In this document: piece after piece, positions 1 to 6,291 of the stretch | Layout of the letters: every line of letters begins with the position of its first letter | Numbering within the stretch: the stretch's first letter is position 1 | Source of the DNA: an uncultured Pseudomonadota bacterium | GTDB taxonomy: Bacteria; Pseudomonadota; Alphaproteobacteria; RF32; CAG-239 | DNA length: 6,782 bases | NCBI GenBank assembly: GCA_902767055.1 | Contig: CACXFX010000121.1 | Location: 1 to 6,782 of the forward strand | Direction: 5' to 3' | The notes under the pieces: generated by a model | Told to the model about the DNA's origin: nothing | What the model saw: the letters and a program-made list of their open reading frames with translations, nothing else | Database searches by the model: none | Position numbers and translations under genes: made by a program

Positions 1-624
1 ATGGTTGAGATGCTTGGGGTTTTGGCAATTATCGGCGTTTTAAGTGCCGGCGGTTTGGCAGGGTATAACAAGGCAATGACGCAACATAAGTTAAATAAAA
101 ACGCTGAAGAAATCGGTTATTTGTTAAGTGTTGCGATTTATAATAACGATAAATTAAAAGATGCAAGTGGAAATTTGCTACCGGAATTGCAGGCACTCGG
201 CGCGTTAAAGGAAAATATTCAAATAGATGAGGATGGTGTGCATTTTCGTGATACGCTTCAAAATGTAAGTTGGTTTGAGCATATCAGCAGCGGCGGAACA
301 GCTTACTGTGTGCAGTTACCTCAATCTGATTTTTCGGTCAAAGTGTGTCAAAATTATATTAATGTTTTCAAAAGTTTTGCTGATGATTTGGACGCTGTTG
401 AAGTGATGAATGCCGCAGGACGAAACAGGACACGTAATACTTGGACAAACAAAAAATACGGTTCAAGCAAAAATTTAGATGCAATAACAAATGCCGATAT
501 TATCAACCTTTGCCAATCATTTTGCGGTGGTTCGGAAGAATGTATTTTATACGCTTTTTGGGATTGGCCGAAAGAGTCTATTGCTTCAAAGATTGAAAAT
601 GACAGTGTACCTTATCAAATGTAA
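1..624 (+). CDS. Type IV pilin/pseudopilin-like protein, 5' end cut by the window edge
   Basis: The first visible residues, VEMLGVLAIIGVLSAGGLAGY, match the hydrophobic N-terminal helix of type IV prepilins. The Glu at residue 3 corresponds to the conserved Glu+5 of mature pilin. By that register the ATG at position 1 is the +3 residue, so the true start, the basic leader and the Gly-1 prepilin peptidase site should lie upstream of the window; I treat the gene as partial. Residues 1-22 would form the membrane-spanning/assembly helix and the rest a soluble head. The head has five cysteines (103, 116, 171, 175, 181), so disulfides such as 103-116 are plausible if it is exported. Pilins are processed in the inner membrane and assembled into pili or pseudopili. 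No pilus assembly genes are visible, so the filament type is unknown. Its stop lies 4 bases from the stop of the opposing aas gene. Confidence 0.75.
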   Translation: MVEMLGVLAIIGVLSAGGLAGYNKAMTQHKLNKNAEEIGYLLSVAIYNNDKLKDASGNLLPELQALGALKENIQIDEDGVHFRDTLQNVSWFEHISSGGTAYCVQLPQSDFSVKVCQNYINVFKSFADDLDAVEVMNAAGRNRTRNTWTNKKYGSSKNLDAITNADIINLCQSFCGGSEECILYAFWDWPKESIASKIENDSVPYQM

Positions 625-628
625 ATTT

Positions 629-2788
629 TCACTCTTTTATCTGTTCGGCGGCCCATTTTTTTAAGGTTATTTTATCGGCTTTGCCGGTCGCAAAAACCGG
701 AAATTCTTCCTTATAAAGCAGGACGGAGGGGACATAAAGTTCCGACAATCCGTTTTTGGTCACAAAATCGATAAAATCTTTGCGTGTTAAGTCGGCATTA
801 TTGGATACCAAAACAATTTGTTCGCCTTTTTTGGGGTGTGGGAGCGCCACGGCAACGCACTTGAAATCTTCATAAGGGCAAATCTCTTTGGTGTTGTTTT
901 CAACCGCGGTCAGTGAAATCATTTCGCCGCCGATTTTGGCAAAGCGTTTAACGCGGTCAACAAGTTTAATAAAGCCCAAATCATCAACCGTCACAACATC
1001 GCCCGTGTGATACCAGCCGTCTTTGACGGGTACCAAAACGCCCGGGTTTTCAGGCAAAATGTAGCCCATCATAATATTCGGGCCTTTAACGACAAGTTCT
1101 TTGGCATCATCTAAACCTTCGACGTCATCCAAGCGATATTCAATACCGGGGACAAGTTTGCCCAAAGTGCCGTATTTGTTAAACAAAAGTGTGTTAATCG
1201 TCAAAAGCGGCGAACATTCCGTTGTGCCGTAGCCTTCAAGCAAAATAACACCCAATCTTTCAGCCATCAGGTTTCGCGTTTCGTCTTTAACACCTTCGGC
1301 GCCGGCAATGCAAAGTCTGATTTTTCTGAAATCATAAGGATGCGAGAGTCTGGCATAAACTTTATAAAACGTATCGGTTGCTATCATCATCGTGACCTTT
1401 AATTCATACAAAAGCTCGGTGATGGTGCGGTATTGTAAAGGTGAGGGGAATAAAAAGACTTTTGCGCCGGTAAGTAACGGAAAAAGTGTGCCGATCGTCA
1501 AGCCGAAGCTATGAAACATCGGCAGTGCATTGAACAGCAAATCTTGTAAATTGAGCTGAGCAACGCATGTGGTTTGAACAACGTTTGAGAAGATATTTGA
1601 ATGCGAAAGGACGACCGCTTTCGGTGCGCCGTCGGAGCCGGAAGTAAATAAAATCACGGCAGGATCTTGAGGGTTTTGTTCAACCGGAACGCGTTTTGTT
1701 TTGTAAGCAAAATAGGCTTTGATTTTATCTTTTAAGGTAATTGAAACGGCAATATCTTCCAAAAAGCAAATTTTAATGCCTTCTTTTTGAAGCGTTTCGA
1801 TTGTTTCCTGCAGTTTTGCTTTTTCAACAAAAGACTTTGCCGTAATCACTCGGCGGACAAGCGCTGTTTTGCACATTGAAGCAACGATTTTAGGGCCGAG
1901 CGAAAAGTTAAGCATGACGGGGATGCGATTATAGGCTGACAAACCGAAGAAAGTAACAACATTTTCGATGCTGTTCGGCAAGATCACGCCGACGTTTTCT
2001 TTGTCATCGGTTATCAGAGCAAATTTTGCACCTAAAATATGGCTTTTGATGATGATATCCATATATGTTTGCGGAACGCGTTTGATATCTTCTATAATTT
2101 CGCGGCGCTCAAATGCGCTTGTTTTACCGTAAAGTTTAGACGTGCGTACAAGTTTTTTAAATAGAGCGACATTGTTTCTGAATCGGGCTTCGAAGCGAAG
2201 ATTGTTAAGCATCATATAAGTTTGATCTTTTAAATAATCGCGGTTTTTCTTTAAAACTTCATTGACGATAATTTTTTGCGGTTTGCTGACCTTAACTCTG
2301 ATTTTCGGGAAAGGTCTGTGCGGCACCGTACCCGATGTTTCGGAAAAAGGACTGAACTCGGCACCGCTGATCCAAATCGGGATAAACGGTGCATCTGTTC
2401 TGTCGGCCACAATAACGGGCGCCTCGTAAATCTTCATCATATCGCCGTTGTCGGTCATCATTCCTTCAGGGAACATCACAATCGAGCGATCATGATTGAC
2501 AAGTTGAATCACTTTTTTAATGTTGGCCGGATCCATATAGTTGAATTCCGTTTTATGGGCGTGGCCTAAAAAGAATTTTATCCATTTGTTGCGATATAAT
2601 CTCGGATGAAGCAGAAAAAACGGGCTGTTCGGTAAATATGCGAATAAAATAATCGGGTCAAGCCACGAAGCGTGATTTGAGATGTAAATCGCTTTTTGAG
2701 GTAAATTTTCGGGCGCGACGTCAAACGAAACCTGAACTTTTAAAAGGCGCAAGGCAAACCTTAACCAAAAACGTATAAAATTCTGCAT
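629..2788 (-). CDS. aas: Bifunctional 2-acylglycerophosphoethanolamine acyltransferase / acyl-ACP synthetase (Aas type)
   Basis: Two fused domains are visible. Residues about 20-200 are a PlsC/LPLAT acyltransferase with the HX4D motif (NHASWLD, H39 and D44) and the FPEGM block (106-110). Residues about 230-715 are an AMP-forming acyl-activating enzyme: the P-loop LFTSGSDGAPK (380-390), GYGTTECSP (519-527), the YHTGD block (593-597), the hinge DRVKRFAKIGGEMIS (611-625) and a C-terminal TGKADK with the likely catalytic lysine K703. Its 719 residues equal, as I recall, the length of E. coli Aas. In that family the synthetase activates a free fatty acid onto acyl carrier protein with ATP, and the acyltransferase moves it to 2-acyl-lysophosphatidylethanolamine at the inner membrane, repairing phospholipid. 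The E. coli partner, the flippase LplT, is neither fused nor adjacent here. The start is supported by AAGGAGA seven bases upstream. An unlinked PlsC-AMP-ligase fusion of other substrate preference remains possible. Confidence 0.88.
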   Translation of the reverse strand: MQNFIRFWLRFALRLLKVQVSFDVAPENLPQKAIYISNHASWLDPIILFAYLPNSPFFLLHPRLYRNKWIKFFLGHAHKTEFNYMDPANIKKVIQLVNHDRSIVMFPEGMMTDNGDMMKIYEAPVIVADRTDAPFIPIWISGAEFSPFSETSGTVPHRPFPKIRVKVSKPQKIIVNEVLKKNRDYLKDQTYMMLNNLRFEARFRNNVALFKKLVRTSKLYGKTSAFERREIIEDIKRVPQTYMDIIIKSHILGAKFALITDDKENVGVILPNSIENVVTFFGLSAYNRIPVMLNFSLGPKIVASMCKTALVRRVITAKSFVEKAKLQETIETLQKEGIKICFLEDIAVSITLKDKIKAYFAYKTKRVPVEQNPQDPAVILFTSGSDGAPKAVVLSHSNIFSNVVQTTCVAQLNLQDLLFNALPMFHSFGLTIGTLFPLLTGAKVFLFPSPLQYRTITELLYELKVTMMIATDTFYKVYARLSHPYDFRKIRLCIAGAEGVKDETRNLMAERLGVILLEGYGTTECSPLLTINTLLFNKYGTLGKLVPGIEYRLDDVEGLDDAKELVVKGPNIMMGYILPENPGVLVPVKDGWYHTGDVVTVDDLGFIKLVDRVKRFAKIGGEMISLTAVENNTKEICPYEDFKCVAVALPHPKKGEQIVLVSNNADLTRKDFIDFVTKNGLSELYVPSVLLYKEEFPVFATGKADKITLKKWAAEQIKE

Positions 2789-2795
2789 AAAAAAA

Positions 2796-2837
2796 TCTCC
2801 TTGTTCTCGTTATAAATAACTCTTTGTTAAATAGCAA
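2796..2837 (-). promoter_or_regulatory. Candidate sigma-70 promoter and ribosome binding site of aas
   Basis: Read leftward, TTGCTA (2832-2837) and TATAAC (2809-2814) are separated by 17 bases. They lead straight into AAGGAGA, whose GGAGA is at 2796-2800, seven bases before the ATG. If transcription starts about seven bases past the -10 box, the 5' leader is only about 15 bases. The Shine-Dalgarno match is strong. The promoter call rests only on consensus and spacing. Confidence 0.5.
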
Positions 2838-2848
2838 CGTTTTTTTAT

Positions 2849-2868
2849 AAAGTGTTGGATAACGCTTT
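2849..2868. promoter_or_regulatory. Inverted repeat between divergent promoters, possible operator
   Basis: AAAGTGTT (2849-2856), a GGAT spacer and AACGCTTT (2861-2868) form an 8-4-8 inverted repeat with one mismatch (G-T in a hairpin). It lies just upstream of the aas -35 box and about 40 bases upstream of the rightward promoter's -35 box. The position suits a shared operator, but no known regulator box is recognised and the repeat could be chance in AT-rich DNA. Confidence 0.25.
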
Positions 2869-2904
2869 GTGTCGGATTGTTTCATAAAAAAGTGTAAAAA
2901 AGAC

Positions 2905-2934
2905 TTGACAAAAAACGAAAAAAGTATTTATACT
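2905..2934 (+). promoter_or_regulatory. Sigma-70-type promoter of the TrpF-like gene
   Basis: A consensus -35 TTGACA (2905-2910) and a near-consensus -10 TATACT (2929-2934) are 18 bases apart. Transcription would start around 2941, giving a leader of about 45 bases. That AT-rich leader has no recognisable Shine-Dalgarno sequence before the ATG at 2987. Confidence 0.65.
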
Positions 2935-2986
2935 GTCGGCAGATTATCATATTTCTGTCAATATAAATTTTTAATCCTTCTTTATT

Positions 2987-3763
2987 ATGAACTTAGTTTA
3001 TGCTACGTGTTCGGGGACAAACGAGTTTACCGACATTAAAAATCTGGTTTGTTTGATGAAGCTGTACCCTTTAGGTGAAATCGGTGTTCAGGTTTCGGAA
3101 AAACAATCGCCCAAAGGTGGTGCGCGACTCGAGTGGATTCATGAGCTTGCCGCTTATTTGAAACACCATCACGATACCATCAATGCGGCACTGCATGTCA
3201 ATCGTACGTGGGTTGAAGAGATGTGTCGAGGTGTTGTCGTAGAAGAGCTTGAAGATTTGCTTGAGCTTCGCGACTGCTGCGGCGCACCGTTTTTCAAACG
3301 CATTCAGCTTAATTTTAAGCTGGGTCGGGACGATGTTCGCGAAGATTGCGATGATGCGATTGTAATGCTTCAGCGTCGCTTGGGCAGGCGGTTTATCCTT
3401 TCTTTTAACGAAAGCAACGCACGTCTTGTGCGCAGGCTCTGGTTGAAAGGGTTGCTTTTTGACTGTCTGTACGATTCGTCGTTTGGTAAGGGTATTGCGC
3501 CCGATTCGCGCGAAAAACCGGCTTTTACAAACGTTTTGCAGGGCTATGCCGGCGGTATCACACCTGACAATGTTGTTACCGAGCTTAAAAAAATTGCCAA
3601 AGCGGTTGACAATTCACCGGCTTGCGGGCGCGTTTATATCGATGCGCAAAAGGGTTTGGAAGATAACAACGGACATTTGTCGCTTAACAAATGCGAAGAT
3701 TATCTGATCAAAGCAAGATTTTGGGAAACAGACAACTGCAGCGTCTTTGATGACCTGCTTTAG
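2987..3763 (+). CDS. Divergent TrpF-like (phosphoribosylanthranilate isomerase-like) TIM-barrel protein
   Basis: The 258-residue product has no obvious signal peptide or membrane segment, so it is probably cytoplasmic. Several blocks line up in order with TrpF: an N-terminal strand ending in a cysteine (LVYATCSG, C8; compare the catalytic Cys of TrpF KICG); LLFDCLYDSSFGKGI (156-170; compare the LLDS...GGTG region, with D159 in the catalytic Asp position); GYAGGITPDNV (186-196; compare GGLxPxNV); and VYIDAQKGLED (216-226; compare VDVSSGVE). TrpF isomerises phosphoribosylanthranilate in tryptophan synthesis. This protein is longer than typical TrpF (about 200-215 residues), is very diverged, and has no trp genes beside it, so I do not claim that reaction. 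Retention of the Cys, Asp and phosphate-loop-like blocks suggests an active enzyme of the ribulose-phosphate-binding barrel type. It is monocistronic between its own promoter and terminator. The start has no Shine-Dalgarno match but is favoured because strand 1 begins directly after it. Confidence 0.6.
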   Translation: MNLVYATCSGTNEFTDIKNLVCLMKLYPLGEIGVQVSEKQSPKGGARLEWIHELAAYLKHHHDTINAALHVNRTWVEEMCRGVVVEELEDLLELRDCCGAPFFKRIQLNFKLGRDDVREDCDDAIVMLQRRLGRRFILSFNESNARLVRRLWLKGLLFDCLYDSSFGKGIAPDSREKPAFTNVLQGYAGGITPDNVVTELKKIAKAVDNSPACGRVYIDAQKGLEDNNGHLSLNKCEDYLIKARFWETDNCSVFDDLL

Positions 3764-3768
3764 CAATG

Positions 3769-3807
3769 AAAAAAAACAGCCGCTCTTTAAGTGTGGCTGT
3801 TTTTTTT
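3769..3807 (+). terminator. Intrinsic terminator after the TrpF-like gene
   Basis: ACAGCC (3776-3781) pairs with GGCTGT (3795-3800), flanked by eight A on the left and eight T on the right (3800-3807). A further G-T and C-G pair can form inside the loop. It begins six bases after the stop codon. The A/T flanks make it symmetric, but no leftward gene ends here, so its job is to isolate the upstream gene from the ribosomal operon. Confidence 0.85.
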
Positions 3808-3877
3808 GTGCATGAAGTGAGTTTATTAATGTAAAAAGAAAAAAATTAAAAAAGTTTAAAAAAATCAAAAAAAGGTG

Positions 3878-3905
3878 TTGACTCTCATAAATATTTGAAT
3901 ATAAT
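3878..3905 (+). promoter_or_regulatory. Strong sigma-70-type promoter of rpsM-rpsK-rpoA
   Basis: TTGACT (3878-3883) and a perfect TATAAT (3900-3905) are 16 bases apart, with runs of A upstream (3841-3873) that could act as an UP element for the alpha C-terminal domain. Transcription would start near 3912, giving a leader of about 60 bases. The leader has a small possible hairpin, AAAAGT (3919-3924) with ACTTTT (3933-3938); I see no known ribosomal-protein regulatory motif in it. This promoter shows that the cluster is transcribed independently of a larger S10/spc operon. Confidence 0.75.
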
Positions 3906-3972
3906 CCGCTTAATTTTGAAAAGTGGTGATCAACTTTTTGAATGTTTTATTTATTGATAATGGAGAATTAAT

Positions 3973-4341
3973 TTGGCTCGTATAGCTGGCGTAAATATCC
4001 CGAGTGCCAAAAGGGTAGAGGTCGCTTTGACCTATATTTTCGGTATCGGGCGTAAAACTGCTCAAGACATTTGTACAAAATCAGGCGTTTCGATGGACAG
4101 ACGCGTACAGGACTTAAGCGATGAGGAAGTTTCTAAACTTCGTGAAGTGATTGACCGCGATTATTTGGTCGAAGGTGAACTTCGTCGTGAAGTCGGCGTC
4201 AACATCAAGAGATTGATGGATCTCGGATGCTATCGCGGATTGAGGCATCGTAAAGGTTTACCGGTGCGCGGACAAAGCACAAAACAAAATGCCCGTACAC
4301 GTAAAGGTAAACGTAAAACAGTTGCCAATAAGAAGAAATAA
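3973..4341 (+). CDS. rpsM: 30S ribosomal protein S13
   Basis: The 122-residue product is full-length S13. It starts [10 protein letters not shown], has the helix-two-turn-helix region around [14 protein letters not shown] (21-34), the conserved [30 protein letters not shown] (72-101) and the basic tail [17 protein letters not shown] that reaches towards tRNA in the ribosome. S13 sits in the head of the small subunit and contacts the large subunit through bridge B1. The start is a TTG, chosen because it is the only codon that yields the invariant MARIAGV end, and because GGAG (3962-3965) lies seven bases upstream. It is the first gene of the rpsM-rpsK-rpoA operon, with 11 bases to the next start. 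The usual upstream neighbours secY and adk are absent. Confidence 0.97.
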   Translation: MARIAGVNIPSAKRVEVALTYIFGIGRKTAQDICTKSGVSMDRRVQDLSDEEVSKLREVIDRDYLVEGELRREVGVNIKRLMDLGCYRGLRHRKGLPVRGQSTKQNARTRKGKRKTVANKKK

Positions 4342-4352
4342 GTGAGGGTATA

Positions 4353-4745
4353 ATGGCAAAAGCAGCAACACAACGTGTTAAGAAAAAAGAAAAAAAGAAT
4401 ATCACTTCCGGCGTCGCTCATGTGAATTCTACCTTTAATAATACCAGAGTGACGATTACGGACGCGCAAGGCAATACGGTTGCTTGGTCAACCGCCGGTG
4501 CTCAGGGTTTTAAGGGCTCAAGAAAATCAACCCCTTATGCCGCACAGGTCGCTGCCGAAGAAGCCGGTAAAAAGGCTCAGGAATCGGGAATGACAACTTT
4601 GGAAGTTGAAGTTAAAGGTCCCGGTTCAGGCCGCGAATCGGCTGTCAGAGCTTTGCAGGTTGTCGGTTTTACAATCACCTCGATTCGTGATGTAACGCCG
4701 ATTCCGCATAACGGCTGCAGATTAAGAAAACGCCGTCGCGTGTAA
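4353..4745 (+). CDS. rpsK: 30S ribosomal protein S11
   Basis: The 130-residue product is full-length S11, with [25 protein letters not shown] (17-41), [18 protein letters not shown] (52-69), [15 protein letters not shown] (88-102) and the tail [23 protein letters not shown]11 lies on the platform of the small subunit next to the 3' end of 16S rRNA. The HNGC site (119-122) corresponds to the Asn-Gly where E. coli S11 carries isoaspartate. Oddly, residues 124-125 are Leu-Arg where I expect Pro-Pro (GCRPPKxRRV) in most bacterial S11. The ATG is preceded by GAGG (4344-4347), five bases from the start. It follows rpsM in the same operon. A strong hairpin lies between its stop and rpoA. Confidence 0.97.
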   Translation: MAKAATQRVKKKEKKNITSGVAHVNSTFNNTRVTITDAQGNTVAWSTAGAQGFKGSRKSTPYAAQVAAEEAGKKAQESGMTTLEVEVKGPGSGRESAVRALQVVGFTITSIRDVTPIPHNGCRLRKRRRV

Positions 4746-4757
4746 GCTTTAATATTT

Positions 4758-4801
4758 GTCGGCGAAGACCGGTTTGACGTCTTCGTCGGCTTTAATCTTT
4801 T
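4758..4801 (+). terminator. Hairpin plus T-rich tract between rpsK and rpoA: possible attenuator
   Basis: The arms 4758-4769 (GTCGGCGAAGAC) and 4779-4790 (GTCTTCGTCGGC) pair over 12 bases, ten Watson-Crick and two G-T, around a nine-base loop. They are followed by TTTAATCTTTTTA. The T tract is interrupted, so termination is likely partial. I find no convincing promoter between this hairpin and rpoA, so rpoA must depend on read-through. Alternatives are a processing site or a site for translational control. Confidence 0.6.
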
Positions 4802-4837
4802 TATTTAAACACTTTTATATTTTAAGAGGGTACTCCG

Positions 4838-5845
4838 GTGATTCAAAAAAATTGGCAAGAACTTATTAAACCGACAAATTTAGATATTTCTTCAGAAGAA
4901 AAAAATAAGTCTAAAATTGTGATTGAACCCCTTGAGAGAGGCTTTGGTTTAACTCTCGGTAACGCTTTGAGGCGCGTTTTGTTGTCCTCATTACAAGGCG
5001 GTGCCGTTTCAGCTATTAAAATTAATGGCGTTTTACATGAATTTTCTGTTATTGAAGGTGTGCGTGAAGATGTGACGGATATCGTCTTGAACATCAAAGG
5101 TTTGGCTGTCGCCGTACACAGTGACGGGCAAAAAACGATGTATCTTGATGCAAAAGGTCCGTGTGTTGTCACGGCTTCGATGATTGATACGGGACATGAT
5201 GTCGAAATCATGAATCCGGATCATGTGATTTGTAATTTGGATGCGGGCGGCTCCATTTCAATGGAATTGACGGTGACAACCGGCAAAGGTTATGTCCCGG
5301 CATATATGAGCAAATCTTCCGATTCGCCTATTGGTGTCATTGCGGTTGACGCAATTTATTCGCCGATTAAAAAGGTGTCCTACAAGGTTGAAAATACCCG
5401 CGTCGGAAATATCACGGATTATGATAAATTGACAATGGTTGTCGAAACAAACGGTGTTGTGACGCCTGAAGATGCTGTTGCCTATGCCGCACGCATTTTG
5501 CAGGATCAATTAAAACCGTTTATTAACTTTGATGAGCCCGAAAATGAAATTTCGGATGTCAAAGAAGAGCTTCCGTTCAATCGTCATCTTCTCCGCAAAG
5601 TTGAAGAGCTTGAACTTTCCGTTCGTTCGGCAAATTGTCTTAAAAATGATAATATCATCTATATCGGTGATCTTGTTCAGAGAACAGAGGCTGAAATGCT
5701 TCGCACGCCGAACTTTGGTCGTAAATCCTTAAACGAAATCAAAGAAGTCTTAGCAAAACTCGGTATCCATCTCGGTATGGAAACACCGGGTTGGCCGCCT
5801 GAGAATATAGAAGAGTTGGTCAAAAAATGTGACGACCACTTCTAA
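4838..5845 (+). CDS. rpoA: DNA-directed RNA polymerase subunit alpha
   Basis: The 335-residue product has both alpha domains. The N-terminal assembly domain (about 1-230) includes [27 protein letters not shown] (28-54), which drives dimerisation and beta/beta' binding. The C-terminal domain (about 248-320) includes [46 protein letters not shown] (260-304); R263 corresponds to the DNA-contacting R265 of E. coli, which binds UP elements. The C-terminus [17 protein letters not shown] resembles the usual alphaproteobacterial ending, so the protein is intact. The start is GTG, fixed by the family's [12 protein letters not shown] end and by GAGGG (4826-4830) seven bases upstream. It is third in the operon, 92 bases after rpsK. 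The TAA stop is part of the terminal repeat of the palindromic element that follows. rplQ, its usual downstream partner, is not in the window. Confidence 0.98.
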   Translation: MIQKNWQELIKPTNLDISSEEKNKSKIVIEPLERGFGLTLGNALRRVLLSSLQGGAVSAIKINGVLHEFSVIEGVREDVTDIVLNIKGLAVAVHSDGQKTMYLDAKGPCVVTASMIDTGHDVEIMNPDHVICNLDAGGSISMELTVTTGKGYVPAYMSKSSDSPIGVIAVDAIYSPIKKVSYKVENTRVGNITDYDKLTMVVETNGVVTPEDAVAYAARILQDQLKPFINFDEPENEISDVKEELPFNRHLLRKVEELELSVRSANCLKNDNIIYIGDLVQRTEAEMLRTPNFGRKSLNEIKEVLAKLGIHLGMETPGWPPENIEELVKKCDDHF

Positions 5846-5954
5846 AAACTTTGTATAACGGGTAACTACTTGAACCCCCTCTCGCTCATGTACGTTTTTT
5901 GTACACCGCGCCGAAGGGGGTTCTGCGTATTTCCCTCGTTCTACAAAGTTTTTA
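5843..5954. mobile_element. MITE-like palindromic element abutting the rpoA stop codon
   Basis: A perfect 13-base inverted repeat, TAAAAACTTTGTA (5843-5855) and TACAAAGTTTTTA (5942-5954), bounds a 112-base imperfect palindrome. Inner matching arms are AACGGG/CTCGTT (5857-5862/5935-5940, one G-T), GAACCCCCT/AGGGGGTTC (5872-5880/5915-5923) and TGTAC/GTACA (5889-5893/5901-5905). Both ends are TA, consistent with the TA target duplication of IS630/Tc1-mariner-type elements and leaving an 11-base terminal repeat. No transposase is encoded. A long processed hairpin at the end of the rpoA transcript is the alternative reading. It is not followed by a T tract, so it is not a standard terminator. Confidence 0.6.
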
Positions 5955-6037
5955 CGTTGACAACGGGCTTATGTACGTTTTTTGTACACTTCGCGAGAGG
6001 GGGTTCGGCGTATTTTTCTCGTTCTGCACGTTTTTTA
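5954..6037. repeat. Second, degenerate copy of the palindromic element in tandem
   Basis: From 5971 the sequence repeats the first element's right half from 5888. The first 19 bases (ATGTACGTTTTTTGTACAC) are identical, then AGGGGGTTC (5998-6006), GCGTATTT, CTCGTTCT and a closing T-run recur in register 83 bases on. The left half is shortened: AACGGG (5962-5967) passes almost directly to the core, losing the GAACCCCCT arm. Outer pairing remains as ACGT/ACGT (5954-5957/6028-6031) and AACGGG/CTCGTT (5962-5967/6018-6023). Confidence 0.6.
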
Positions 6038-6046
6038 GAGCGACGA

Positions 6047-6096
6047 TAAGGATGAGTTTGTTGTGGACCCCTAATTCTCGCTTCGCTCGAAGGGGT
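6047..6096. repeat. Repeat unit A: TAAGGATGA block plus C/G hairpin
   Basis: The block 6047-6072 begins TAAGGATGAGTTTGTTGT and ends in ACCCCT. ACCCCT (6067-6072) pairs with AGGGGT (6091-6096) around an inner segment built on CTCGCTTCGCTCGA. The block recurs at 6187-6212 with 20 of 26 bases matching. This is a dispersed intergenic palindrome type; no coding or known RNA function is visible. Confidence 0.45.
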
Positions 6097-6140
6097 GACG
6101 GGGGTGCGTATGAGGGCGGTGACGGGAAAATGGACCGCTG

Positions 6141-6172
6141 AAGTGTTTATTCTAAAAATGCATAAAGCACTT
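6141..6172. repeat. AT-rich inverted repeat
   Basis: AAGTGTTTAT (6141-6150) pairs with ATAAAGCACTT (6162-6172) with a single bulged G, around an 11-base loop. No T tract follows. It sits between two C/G-rich repeat units and probably belongs to the same repeat cluster. Confidence 0.4.
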
Positions 6173-6186
6173 AGGGAGAGGATGAG

Positions 6187-6238
6187 TAAGGATGAATTTA
6201 TTATCACCCCCTCCGAGCCTCCCCCCTCAAGGGGGAGG
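6187..6238. repeat. Repeat unit B: TAAGGATGA block plus perfect 8-base C/G hairpin
   Basis: The block 6187-6212 is the second copy of the TAAGGATGA...CCCCT segment seen at 6047-6072. It is followed by CCTCCCCC (6218-6225) and GGGGGAGG (6231-6238), a perfect 8-base stem with a CTCAA loop. A third TAAGGAT follows at 6244-6250. The C/G hairpin resembles the CCTCCCCC...GGGGGAGG palindromes scattered between genes in many bacterial genomes (recalled, not searched). Confidence 0.5.
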
Positions 6239-6291
6239 ATTCATAAGGATAGGTTTTTTTGGATCTCTTGCCCGCTTTGTCTTAAAAAGAC

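Noticed and set aside
2276..2569. 97-codon ORF on the plus strand inside aas
   Set aside because: It lies entirely opposite the conserved acyltransferase domain of aas and has no initiation signals; it is an antisense shadow.
5872..5923. GAACCCCCT/AGGGGGTTC hairpin as the intrinsic terminator of rpoA
   Set aside because: No T tract follows the stem; it is better explained as part of the 112-base palindrome.
5899..6141. Rightward 80-codon ORF across the repeats after rpoA
   Set aside because: It is a translation of the palindromic repeats, has no ribosome binding site and shows no domain-like composition.
5941..6207. Leftward 88-codon ORF with a TPVTPSSEARIRGP-like segment
   Set aside because: It is made of the C/G-rich palindromes read on the minus strand, a typical spurious ORF, with no start signals.
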